Origin: Pratylenchus scribneri
Taxonomy: Eukaryota; Nematoda; Chromadorea; Rhabditida; Pratylenchidae
DNA length: 64,000 bases
Direction: 5' to 3'
NCBI GenBank assembly: GCA_030063045.1
Contig: JAQSEB010000114.1
Span: 2,232,001 to 2,296,000 of the forward strand
In this document: positions 37,501-48,157 of the stretch, piece after piece
How the letters are laid out: every line of letters starts with the position of its first letter
Numbering within the stretch: position 1 is the first letter of the stretch
Made by a program: the position numbers and the translations under genes
The notes under the pieces: generated by a model
The model's input: the letters and a program-made list of their open reading frames with translations, nothing else
What the model was told of the DNA's origin: nothing
Database searches by the model: none

Positions 37501-40500
37501 AGCCGAATGGGTTGGCCTTTTCAATTTTACAAAATTTAGGTATCGGGTTCGAATCCGCTCCGAGACAAATATTTTTTTTTTTCGAATTTTATTATCACTT
37601 TTATTTATTCTACAGTACATTTCTAGACGAAATATAATAATTTAAGCAAAAATCCTTATCAAAATATTATTTTTTTTCTTATTCAAAAAAATTTAAATAT
37701 TTACTTTTTAAATATTTAAAATTTATGCTATTTTTAAAATGTAAATTAAACCTGTGGATGAAGCAAAACCAAGCAAAACACAATAGAACCAAAAGTCACG
37801 AAAATAATTCCTCAGTCGGACCGAAGGTATCCGAATTGGTGCCATCCTTTCCAACAATGAAGCAATTTTGGGGATTAAAACGCCCAAATTTCCGGCACCA
37901 GCGGATTTCTTAAAAATTCAAATAATTAAAATTTTACGAAAATTACTTTTGCCATAAATTTGTGCACTTTTTCGCCAATTCTCTCCCCCTCCAGGCCCAA
38001 TTGAATGAAAAGTTCCAAAAGACGGAGTAAAAATGCCATTTGTTGGTCTTCATCCTCCAATGTGCAAGCAATTTTGGCCAACGCATTGTCAACTGCCAAT
38101 GAAACATGCCTGAAAATTTAAAGCACAAATTAGATTTAAAAATATTTTCTTGACTTACGCATATCTACTGTCCGGTGAGGAATGTGAGGAATAAACCCGA
38201 CTGCTCGATTCAATCGTAATTCGGGTGTATAATTTCATAATTTTGTCGTAAATTGTTTTCTAAATTTTAAATTAATTTTTGAGATATTTAAATTCAATTT
38301 ACGGCGCCCGCAATCCACATATCGGCCAATGAGGCAATAATCAAATTATCATCTTGGGACGGTGGATTCGAAAAACGTTGAAGGAAAATCTAAAAATAAA
38401 TTTTTTTGTAATTTTTAATACCCTAAAAAATACCTGAAATATTAACTCCGAGGAGGAGGTGTCCGAAACAAATGCTTCGCCCAATTTTCCCAATGTTCTG
38501 ATTACATTTTCGGACACAAAAAATGCTTTACTAAAATAATAAAATATTCGATTTGAATTTTGTTTGGCTAAACCTGTCATTTTCCTTCTCCGACGCAACC
38601 GTGTAGAGGCGAGAGGAAAGACTGGCAAAGCAAGCCTGCAAACTGTTTTGGTCCACATTTATTGCCGATTTTAATGCACTTAAAATTAAAAATATTATTA
38701 TTATGTTTAATAATGAAAACCGTGAGAGTGAATTTATGGCGGATGAACGGAGACTGGCCAAGCCAATTTTTTTGCGAGCCACAATCAGCTGCTCTTTTGT
38801 ACTGGATTTTGGCGTCTGCTCATTTTTTACCTTCTAAAGAGTCAATTGAATTATTTAATAAAAATTTTTAGATAAGTGAATTTTAAATTTCTTTTTTGAA
38901 ATTTTTTTTAATCTAGAGGGTTGTCCTCTTATTTCTTCAACAGGTCTCTGGTTCGAACCCGCCCAGAGGCCAATATTTTTTTTAAATACATTTTTATCGA
39001 TTTATTTTTATTCTAAAGTACATCTCTAGGTGAAATACTATAATTGGGGTAATAAAAAAAGAGATACGGTTACCATTCGTCATATAATATTTATTTTTAT
39101 AATTAAATTTAAATAAATTTTTATAATTTAATATTAACCGTTTCCGATGATATTTTCAATAAAATTGGGCACGGATCCAGCAGAAATTTGCATAGAAGAC
39201 GAATAATCAACGTATTGGCCAATGTTGGGAATTTCTCTGCCAAACTGCCCATCGCCTCCAAAGCCATCACATTCACCGGCATATGGGCCAAAACGTGGCG
39301 ATGTGGAAGCCACATTTTCTCCGAAATTGTTCCACAAATTAAATCGCCATCTAAAAATTAAATAAATTAATAAATAATATTTTTTGTACCATTTTCATCA
39401 GTTGCACTCCAAACAATTAATTCCAGGCAAATTGAATTGGCAATGACCAACATTTTGACTCGATTCACCGATGAATCTTTGTCAAATACTCGATGCCTTT
39501 GTTGCAGATGGGATTGGCCCAAATCGAATGTGGTGATCATTGAACGTTCATCGAATTGGCTTTTTTGGCTGATTGTTTCTTGGCCACGTTTGAAGATGGC
39601 CAAAAAGAAGTCATTTATCTTAAAAATAAAAGTTAATTTCCTATTAATTATTTTGAATTTACATCATTGGCAAATGATTCAGGAATTTGATCGGCCTTTT
39701 CGCCAATTGTAAATGGTGTCAAAATGTCTCGAAGCAGAGTGGATGTGACGAGAATTAATGTTTCGGACACGGTCAAATATGGAAATTTGCGCAATTCTGA
39801 ACTGATGAACACTTGGCCAGCATAAATGTCCAATTTTTGGAGCAGATCAAAGTCCATAAGAATTTTAGCCTTTAATAAATTTTATATTTTTTATAAAAAA
39901 ATTGGTCAAACATTTTCGGTGATCCGTTTAATTTCATCAAAGCAGAAATAATATTTTTGAATGCCTTCCCTTTTTCGAGTATTCAGAAAGCTGCTTCCAT
40001 GGCGAATAAATAATTTTTTGTGTTGATTCAATTCTGCCTCTTGTTTTTGATCATTCCAAAACCAATTTGATGAGTCCGTGTTCAAACTATTTAATAAAAA
40101 TGAAAATTAATATTAAAATGGAATAGAATAAGAGGTTATATTAACCCGTTTTCTCTAATTGCTCTATTTCGTCTTCCGTCTATCTAGAAAAATTCATAAA
40201 AATGGTAACCAAGTCAAAAAATTATTTGCCTCGGAAAGGATTCGAACACGAGACCTAAATTTTGTAAAACAAAAACGAGGAGGTAACCCCTCTGTCACGA
40301 GCCCCCGACAATTTTTTAAATCTATAAATCTTAACCAGGTATGTGCTTTCTAATAGAAAGTGAAAATTGATAAAAGAGAACTAAATCTAAAAAAGGAAAG
40401 CCTATTGCTTAAAAATTACACCTTACAATTTTAATTGAAAAGTAAGTTTTGAAATAAAAACCTGAATGTTCGGGGCCCTTTGCAATCCACAGGTTGTACA

Positions 40501-41309
40501 GAAAATGGTGGAGGATATACATTTGAGATCAATGGAAAGTTGAGATCATCACTAAATCGTCCGATTGCCCGCAATAGACCAATCAAAATTGATGTTAATT
40601 TCATTATATCAACTGCAAAATTATTTCGGATTGAATTAGTATTTTATAATAATTTTAAAACCTTTGGCCTCCAATTCTGCATTTTTATTTTTGGCATTCA
40701 ACTTGTCTTCATTTTCTTGTTGTCTATTTTGAGCAAAATTTTTGATTTTCCCAACCAATTGTTCCAATAAATCAATTTGAGTTTTGACAATAAGATCCCG
40801 AACATGGGAGAAATGCGCGGCCATATCCGCAAGAACAGTGTTCAAACAGAATGAGAATTGCTCTTGGATTGTTATTTCTGTAAAATTTTAAGGTTTAATT
40901 ATTCTAATCAAATCAATTTTTGTATTAATTATTTTAATCCATTAAAAACAAAAAAAAACTTACTATTATTTTTGTCAATTTCGGCGTCATCATACCATCT
41001 AATATGAGGGAACAATTCCAGCGAATTTGTCAAAAATTTTGTAAATGTTTCGGCATGCTAAAAACAATTATTAATTAAATTCACGAAAAGAATATGAACC
41101 TTCCCCGACGAATATAGCACATAAATTCCGGTGGAAAGTAGGGCACACCGGACATTATGATTGAGTGGCGCATTCTCGATTCCATTTGAGATTGGCCCAA
41201 GAAGTTGGCTTTTAACTTGGTAAAATGTCAGTTCCGGTTGTTTGCATAAACACAATGCAATGCAATAGCGGTTGGAGAAGTTGAAATCTTCGGTTGCCGA
41301 GTTCATCAT
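31507..41309 (-). CDS. PI4KA: Phosphatidylinositol 4-kinase alpha (type III)
   Basis: 34 exons, 6612 nt, 2203 aa (human about 2100), all phases consistent. High coordinate first: 41309-41100, 41057-40964, 40877-40662, 40612-40462, 40086-39912, 39869-39663, 39618-39390, 39350-39139, 38833-38721, 38678-38574, 38530-38434, 38389-38303, 38259-38159, 38109-37947, 37908-37752, 37426-37102, 36873-36507, 36454-36148, 35940-35689, 35633-35350, 35306-35129, 35081-34803, 34760-34456, 34346-34147, 34100-33968, 33674-33492, 33446-33288, 33244-33009, 32811-32484, 32437-32245, 32202-32139, 32093-31978, 31935-31763, 31719-31507. The enzyme makes PI4P at the plasma membrane with TTC7 and EFR3 partners. The PIK helical domain is marked by [11 protein letters not shown] and [12 protein letters not shown]. 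Kinase motifs: [14 protein letters not shown] (catalytic loop, about residue 2058), [15 protein letters not shown] (about 2076) and C-terminal QNDIPY. The active site looks intact. Several introns carry tRNA-derived repeats, and the intron after DRHN-IIHI uses a GTTGGT donor. Confidence 0.96.
33765..33930 (+). repeat. tRNA-derived SINE-like element
   Basis: It contains GCAAAATTTAGGTCTCG next to the perfect pol III B box GGTTCGAATCC (33803-33813), followed by a T-rich tract. It sits in PI4KA intron 33675-33967. The segment before the B box is nearly the same as at 37.5 kb and, inverted, at 40.2 kb, so this is a dispersed family rather than a chance match. Confidence 0.65.
36005..36115 (+). repeat. 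tRNA-derived SINE-like element with A and B boxes
   Basis: The A-box-like TTGGCGCAGTCGGTTATTG (from 36009) and B box GGTTCGATTCC (36053-36063) are about 45 nt apart, as in a tRNA head. A T-rich segment follows. It lies in PI4KA intron 35941-36147 in antisense orientation to the gene. Confidence 0.65.
36958..37041. repeat. Partial MITE family B-like sequence
   Basis: CCTATTAGTAACCCATGGGC on one side and GCTTCTAATAGAATAG on the other resemble the AGCCCATGGGCTATTAATAG terminus at 350-391. It lies in PI4KA intron 36874-37101. The similarity is short and the call tentative. Confidence 0.35.
37490..37640 (+). repeat. tRNA-derived SINE-like element
   Basis: ACAAAATTTAGGTATCG leads into the perfect B box GGTTCGAATCC (37546-37556), then a poly-T tract and a tail containing TTATTCTACAGTACATTTCT. 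The tail resembles the tail of the copy at 38.9 kb (TTATTCTAAAGTACATCTCT). It lies in PI4KA intron 37427-37751. Confidence 0.7.
38915..39055 (+). repeat. tRNA-derived SINE-like element
   Basis: B box GGTTCGAACCC (38950-38960) is followed by a T-rich tract and the shared tail TTATTCTAAAGTACATCTCT. It lies in PI4KA intron 38834-39138. Confidence 0.68.
40135..40318 (-). repeat. tRNA-derived SINE-like element (inverted)
   Basis: On the minus strand an A-box-like GTGACAGAGGGGTTACC precedes ACAAAATTTAGGTCTCG and a B box (40238-40248), then a T-rich tract and a decayed tail. It lies in PI4KA intron 40087-40461, in the sense orientation of the gene, unlike the other copies. Confidence 0.7.
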
Positions 41310-41410
41310 TCTTGATGATTATTGATTAATAATAATTATTAATAAATTTAAAAGATATTTTACAAAGTAATTAACAAAATATGATAATTGTGTCAATTTA
41401 TATTTGCACA

Positions 41411-41416
41411 TTTATT
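41411..41416 (-). terminator. Polyadenylation signal AATAAA for CMC2
   Basis: AATAAA on the minus strand lies 35 nt downstream of the CMC2 stop codon and about 100 nt upstream of the PI4KA start codon. The whole intergenic gap is 141 bp. Confidence 0.6.
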
Positions 41417-41450
41417 CAAAAACCTATAATTCTAATGATTGAATTATCTT

Positions 41451-41868
41451 TTAAACACTACAACATCCGCTTTTATCTGGTTTATTGAAATTTAGCTTTC
41501 CTTCTTCCTTCAATTTATTCAATGTGCGCGTATATCGCTCTTCCGGCAATCGATTGTTCTCCAAAAGCCGTCTTTTTTGTTTATTTGTTTCTCTTTAATA
41601 ATTGGAGAATTAGCACTTTTAATTATTTATCGATCGAAATCGAAACCTGCGATAAAGACGTTCCTGCTTGAAACAGGCGCCTGCCGCTTGATACCATTTA
41701 TCACATTCTTGTAATATAATTTGTCCTTAAATTAAAAATTTATTAAATTAATTTCTCTATTTTCTTACTGAATAATGATTTTTCAATTCGGCAATCTTGC
41801 CAAAGTCGAACAAGAAAATTGCATTCTTCTGTGTGTAGATGTGGAGATAAATCGGCAGGAATTGTCAT
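41451..41868 (-). CDS. CMC2: COX assembly mitochondrial protein 2 homolog (twin CX9C)
   Basis: Three exons (41769..41868, 41647..41725, 41451..41592) give 106 aa with consistent phases. The N-terminus DLSPHLHTEEC matches the CMC2 hallmark. Two CX9C motifs are present (Cys16/Cys26 and Cys41/Cys51), the disulfide-bonded hairpin of small mitochondrial intermembrane-space proteins. Known CMC2 proteins support cytochrome c oxidase biogenesis. The protein is longer than human CMC2 (about 79 aa), with a basic C-terminal tail (TNKQKRRLLENNRL) ending in GCCSV. It is followed at 141 bp by PI4KA on the same strand, a spacing compatible with a nematode operon. Short size limits certainty, but the N-terminal match and both motifs are specific. 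Confidence 0.9.
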
Positions 41869-42531
41869 TATTAAAATAAAACGTTAGATCTTCTGAAGTT
41901 TTACGAATTAATAATTGGAAATAATAGGTGATAAATATTAATGTGATAATGATAGATAAGTAAGTATGAGATAGAATTTTAATATTGAGAATGATAATGC
42001 GACACGAATAAGATGCATAGCGAATGGGAATCTGGAATCTGGATCAAGTCAAGGAATCAATCAATAATATTCGATTCGATTCGAATCTAGAATCGAGAGT
42101 AAAAATATATTAAGTCATGAAATAAAAATAATCTTAAAATAAAATTGAGATGTGTATTGTGCTGTGTAGATAAGCAATTTATTTTATAAAAATTTATTTT
42201 TGAATTGATTTCATAATTTTTGAACAATTTGAATATTATGCACAAAATTATATTTATATTTTTATTAATGCTTTAAATTTATTTTTCCGAAATTTTCCAT
42301 GTGCCTTTGATTTGATTTGTCAAAGGAAAATTGTTCGGCTGCCGTAAGGCGTAAGTGTACTCAATTTTGAATAGAGCGAATCATCTTCTCGGCTAATTTT
42401 CTTGGAATTCATAAGAAGGCCAGGAGGGAAATTAAATCCATGCAAATGGAAAGATGATTTTTGTTGTTCTTCTGAATTTCTTCCGTAAAATATGGGCACT
42501 TTCGGCATTGGAGCGGAAATGTTCAAGGCCG
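41869..42531. other. Intergenic region between ptr and CMC2
   Basis: About 660 bp, A+T-rich. Near 42070-42100 an imperfect palindrome is built from ATTCGATTCGATTCGAAT. An open frame of about 70 codons immediately follows the ptr stop in another phase (42320-42535, minus) and is treated here as non-coding. It contains no other recognisable feature. Confidence 0.5.
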
Positions 42532-45500
42532 TCAAAATTTGTGGTTCCTTTTCATCCCATTGAAAAGGGTGAGCAAAACTGGTAAAATGACGAGGCCATG
42601 TAGAACACCAAGGCCAATTACCAATGAAATAGTTTTGAAGAAGGAACGAACTGTGAAGAATTGGAAAAAGGGTTTTTTAGGCCAAAAATAACTCAAAAAT
42701 TTCCTTACAAATGTAACTTTCGGTGGAAGCAAGAAAGGAGACGCCGAGTACTGTAGATGAAGCACTTTGGATGATTGGCTTAATTGAGAAAATAATAAAA
42801 AATGTCAAACAAAATTGGGGGGAACCGTGCCAACGGCGTAAAGGGCATTTCGCATTCTTTCCACAGAATTCCCCTCACTTCGGGCAAATGAATGGGCCAA
42901 ATGGGCACAAAAATCGACGCAGAAGCCAATGCTCTTTTATAGGGAAATATTATTGGATTAATTTGGTTCTTTTGGTGAATAATTTTGATCAAACTGACCA
43001 TGACAATTGTGACCTAAAAATATAAAATTTTCCTTGAAAAATGGGCCCATTTAAATGGAAACCATTGAAATAAAATCGAGTCGAAGTGCGAAAAATGGCA
43101 TCAAACCAAGAATGCCCAAATTTATGGAAACAATGCTGAACGAAACCCAAAGTGCAGCCTGGGGTTCCGGAATGAAAAGCAACGAAACCAGGACGACGGC
43201 CAATCCGGCGATAGCAATGGAAGAAACGGTGCCCGGCACAAGGGAATTGTATTGTTCGGCGAACTTTAAAAAAAGTGAATTTAGAACGATGATTCTGATT
43301 CGTCAGATCTCAGATTTTCAGTGATACGAAGCCCCTTATTGGAGGAAAAATTGCCTCAGGGAATATCATTTTTATTTGGTGGATTTTTTACTTCTTTTAT
43401 TTTGACAGTAGTCAAAAAGGAAGCAACCAATCTGGGAAGACTATAAGCCATATGGAAGCTTTAACTGTACTCTAAAAGTGGTCTTTTATTTTTTGAAAAT
43501 TAAAAAAAATATAAAATAATTGGCTTTCCCTCAAAATTCGGGCTTATTATTACCCCTCAGATATGTAATTTTTTAAAGTTCAATTTCTCAATTTCTTATC
43601 AAATTGTAGAGGACACTTTGAGCTTTATAATGGTATATCAATCCTGATTGATAACTTCCTTTTATACTGACTGATGAGCTATAGTCAAAAGAAATTCTAG
43701 CCGATCTGAATCGCTATCTACCCAGAAAACATAGAAAAAAGGTCAGCCGAAATATTATTTCATTCAAAAAACCAATCAAATCTTAATATTTTATCTGAAA
43801 AGAATCAGACATTCCCTAATTCTCCTCTCCTTATTTATTTCCTCTGTATTTGTCTCATTAAACTTATTTGAATTAATTTTTTTATCGGACCAAAAAGAAG
43901 TCGGCATAAACGCTTGTAGGCAATTCACTGGATTCTGCCAATTTTCGGAACAATGTCATTGCACGCGATTGATTCTGGAAGCCAACAAAACGAAGGCGAA
44001 TTGGCACTGAAAATTGGGAAAATATTTTTAAACATTTTATTTTCGGCAACCTCTTGTTGCCTCCAATTCTGTTCCATTTTCACCAAAACGAATATCCCTT
44101 TAAAAATTTGCATAAATTTATTTATCAATTTCTTATTAGAATTGCCTTCGATATTTTCGATGTTCGCCGAGTTCAAGAAATTGTTTGAGACGAGGGACAA
44201 AATTCTCATTTGTTGTAAAAATGCCTTGGGCTTTTTGGAAATGGAGAAATTGACGAAGCCTTAATTGAATTGATTTAAACATTCGGAAATGATCAAAAAT
44301 TACCAAGAATCCGCCGCCCCCGTGAATTCTGTATGCTCATACAATTCCACCTCCTTTTCCAAGATCAGCCAAAGGCGACGATGCCCATTTAGCCGGATTC
44401 GGGTCAAATTGTGCATCCAAACGTGCAAATGACCACCATAATCTGGGGGAATTTATTTTGGGTATATCAATATGGTGATGGTGATGAACCGGGAAAATAT
44501 TTTTCTGCCACTCGAAGGCCATTTTTTCCATAGGAATTTTCAGGCAATAAATCATAAGGTTCCAAGCCTAATTGAATATTCAAACAACCATAAGAAGAGA
44601 TCAACTGCAAAATTGGAAGGAAGATTATTTGGAAAGAATTGAGGCAAATATGAAAATGAAGGAATTTTAATAAATTTTTAATCTTTCAAAGATGGGCAAA
44701 TTATTCTTTCCGGAAAAAGTGCAAATTAATTTTTTTCCGGAAAAAAGCAACCGGAAATAGTGCAAATTAATTCTTTCCGGAAAGGGCAACCGGAAAAAGT
44801 GCAAATTAATTCTTTCCGGAAAAAGTGCAAATTAATTCTTTCCGGAAAGGGCAACCGGAAAAAGTGCAAATTAATTCTTTCCGGAAAGGGCAACCGGAAA
44901 AAGTGCAAATTAATTCTTTCCGGAAAGGGCAACCGGAAAAAGTGCAAATTAATTCTTTCCGGAAAGGGCAACCGGAAAAAGTGCAAATTAATTCTTTCCG
45001 GAAAGGGCAACCGGAAAAAGTGCAAATTAATTCTTTCCGGAAAATAAGGAGATTTATATTTTTAGAGAAAATTAGAAAAGCAACTTTTGAAAGCTTTTTA
45101 ATATCATAATATCGCCTTCTTAAATTGTTTGCTTCTTAATTAAACTATTATATGAATTAAATTCAGCCAATTTACTGAAATGATTGTAGTGAATTCTCAT
45201 TTTCCGAAAAGAATTGAACTTAATTAAAAATTCGTGCAAAAAATCAAAAACCAACCAAATAAAGGGCAAAAACAAAAATGACGAAGAAACGAGTGAATTT
45301 GTTGAGCAAAAATGAGGCATAATGAGTTCGAAAAAAGTGGGACAATGCCAAATTTGTTGGCGCATTAGAAATTGACATTTTATTGGCCATTGGACGCATT
45401 GTTATACAATGCCTTTGTTGAATTTCCCTTTTGCTGGTCAATGCAAAAATGGCACCAAAAAGGGTTAATTGGAAGGCGAATGTGAAAATTAAGGCAACGG

Positions 45501-48157
45501 CCGATGCCAAACAAAACATTCGAACACTTGGAAATGTGGTCAAACATCCAACACCAAATGATAGCAAATCGGTGAGCCAAGTGATTGTAATGGACACGCC
45601 GGTTTCGCCAAATGTGCGTGCCATTCGAGCCTCGAGATCAAGAGAAGGGGGTGCTGCCCTCCATGCGGCCAACAAAATGAAGCAATTGTCAATGCCAACG
45701 GCTATTAAAAAAGAATGACATTTAATTAGAAAGAACTCATTCTATTTCTAGTCTCAAATCTAAAAATAATATTACATAGAAAATATAATCTTAACCATTA
45801 TTAAATTTATCTTTCAATTTTCCAACCAATTTCTAATAATTTAGTTATTTTTGATTTATCTTGGGTGAGTTCAATGCAGACAGATTCTAAGTTCTCATAA
45901 GAATCATATTTATCTCAATCATCGGGGTTTTATTTGCCAGTCCTAGAGTCTTACAATGATTTTGATGATGGAATCCTAGGGTAATTCTAAGCCAATCTCG
46001 GTGAAACTTTATGTTAAAAATCTGGAGGAAATCCAAAAGAACCTTCTAATCTACATCAATTGTCAATTCTTTACTAAATGTTTTGGAGCAAATTTTGCCT
46101 TCTCACAGCTGCTAATATTATTAGGTACCTTTTTCAAAAAGAGTATTTGCTTACAAAAAATGATGAAAGGCATGGACAGGACGACGCTATTGAAGCGGAA
46201 ACCCAGCAAAAGGAGTAAGCCAAGTGCCGAACCAATAGCCATGGCCACGCTTAATACACCAGCTAATGCCAAAATTGGTCGAGAATGAATGGGCGAAAAT
46301 GAGCAACAAAGAAGGATGGTGAAAAGGGAAACCGCCAAAAAGCAGGGCAACAACATTCTGGACAATTTGGGGTGTTTTGACCATCATTCAATTCCAATTC
46401 CAACCTTTGCAGTTGTTCACGGTCTCTACTGGATTCCGAAGCCAATGTTTCATAGGTCCACCTACAAATGAGAAAAGTGAAGGGAATTGGAATTATATTA
46501 TTTTGATCATTGACAGGGTAAAAATGTTTAGAATTAAGAAAAATATCTCCAAAAGTGTGTTGGCTATGAATTAATTTAAATAATTCGATTAAATCCAATT
46601 TAATTCAATCAAAAATTCTTTAATTATAACATGAATTTTTTAAAATCATTGATTCTATCAATTTGAAACTTGCCAATTTGCTTGAATGGTTGGCGATCGA
46701 AAACTTAGCAGGAAATCGGCCAATTTTAGTTCCCATTTTTCGGCCAACGCATCCTCCTCTTCCGTTCCATGCTTCAGGGCATATGGCAACATCAAGGCTT
46801 TGGCCCCAGCAATCCGTCGCGTCTCCGGATCAAGGCTAATACCACCGAGCATTGCACGAATTCCGGTGCCCAACAAATGGTCGAGTGAAAGATTTTCCTC
46901 GAGGAATTCTGCAAATCTTTCGCCGCCATCCGCCAAATCATCCAAACTGGTTGGAAAAGCGGCGGTGGCACTCAAATTTTGTAACATTTGTTGGGCAGAA
47001 CCCCGCTGGTCCAGTGCAAATTTGAACAGTTCCAAAAGAGGATTCGATACACAAAATTGCTGATTTTTATGTCCTTGATCCATTTCATCAATATTTCCCA
47101 GCAAAGTCCAAAGGGATTCGGCCATAGGGAAATGAACACAAAGTGAAGGATAGGCCACGGATCGGCGATGATTCGAATTTTGATTTTCGTTATCGCCATT
47201 GCCAATTTCTTCTTGATCGACCGCTAACGATTGGATCAGGGACCAGAGTTGGGCGGCTGCTATAAATGTAGAAAAGGAAAAGTGGAAATTAAACTTTTTC
47301 TTTCAAATGCCATTTTAATATTGGTCTCGATTTGGATTCATCCAAATTTGAAGGGAAATTGCATTGCCTTATAAAGGAGTAGAGCACAGAAATCAAGCTA
47401 ATAAAATAGAGATGCTTCAATTAATTCGCTATTTAAAACCAATATGTTAAAAAAAATACACCCGAATTTTCTAAATTTTCCCAAAATTTTCGCCCTCAAT
47501 TTTCCATGCCAATTATTGGCCATATCGATGGGCACCTTTCAATGTTTTTGGGTTCAAAATGTCCTCATCATTGCCTGCTTCCTCCTCCTTTTCTCCACCA
47601 TTTGTAATCACAATGTACCCGGTTCGCTTCAAATCGAATCGTCGACTAGAGTAGAATGGATCCGAATCATTGATGTGGAAAAGGGCATCCAATTCGCGTA
47701 ATTCCCGCCGGGCACGTGCATCACTGGGCGTGTACCTAAATGATAAAAATAAACATAAAAAGTTATAATTGTAATTAATTACAAAAGAAATTCTTACAAT
47801 TCCAAATCATCTTTGACCAAGGAATTCGGCAAACGCAGGAGACCAATTCTGTGGTGAGATAATAAAAATTAAAATTGGTAAATATAAATAAGACAATATC
47901 CCTTTGGAATTGGCATCGTAAAACTTTTTTAGAAACGAATATTTTAGAAAATATTAGCGAAGTCTATTCTATCTAATAAATGCCATTGAATTTCTCACAT
48001 TTTCAAAAATATTTCCGGCAAAAACCCAATTAGCATACCCAAGAAAGGCAGCCACCAAAATGGGAACGATACAAAATGGGAGAGGATGATGGAGAAGAAG
48101 ACGGGAATGGGCGGCAAATATTTTGGCCAACCAACGTTCCAGGCAATCAACCCCCAT
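42532..48157 (-). CDS. Patched-related (PTR) sterol-sensing-domain transporter-like protein
   Basis: 17 exons, 2706 nt, 901 aa. High coordinate first: 48157-48039, 47848-47798, 47735-47536, 47259-46674, 46461-46405, 46357-46155, 45701-45256, 44604-44490, 44442-44304, 44259-44146, 44097-44051, 44006-43891, 43263-43063, 43013-42999, 42933-42826, 42778-42709, 42650-42532. PTR proteins are RND-type 12-TM proteins expanded in nematodes and linked to lipid and cuticle traffic. TM1 lies near residues 20-40 (HPLPFCIVPILVAAFLGIGL), followed by YTPSDARARREL. The sterol-sensing domain spans about 340-500, with SVGIDNCFILLAAWR and ITITWLTDLLSFGVGC. The second half has LEPYDLLPENSYG, GLMPFFALRLDFISM and VTIVM-SIGFCVDFCAHLAHSF; the GxxxD proton-relay-like motif in TM10 is at about 806-810. 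In TM4 the usual VGVDD is VGIDN. Two introns need GC-AG ends (at 46673 and 44145). One intron holds a satellite array. Confidence 0.93.
43391..43697. repeat. MITE family A, copy 4
   Basis: AAAAAGGAAGCAACCAATCT and its partner block TGATGAGCTATAGTCAAAAG are inverted termini of the family described at 831-1139, here more diverged. It lies in ptr intron 43264-43890, which it largely explains. Confidence 0.72.
44702..45044. repeat. Short satellite array inside a ptr intron
   Basis: About nine units of the same family as the 5.3-24.9 kb array, mostly one uniform 39-bp type (GGGCAACCGGAAAAAGTGC) plus two 26-bp-class truncations. The array lies wholly within ptr intron 44605-45255, leaving about 100 and 210 bp of unique intron on either side. 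Confidence 0.95.
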
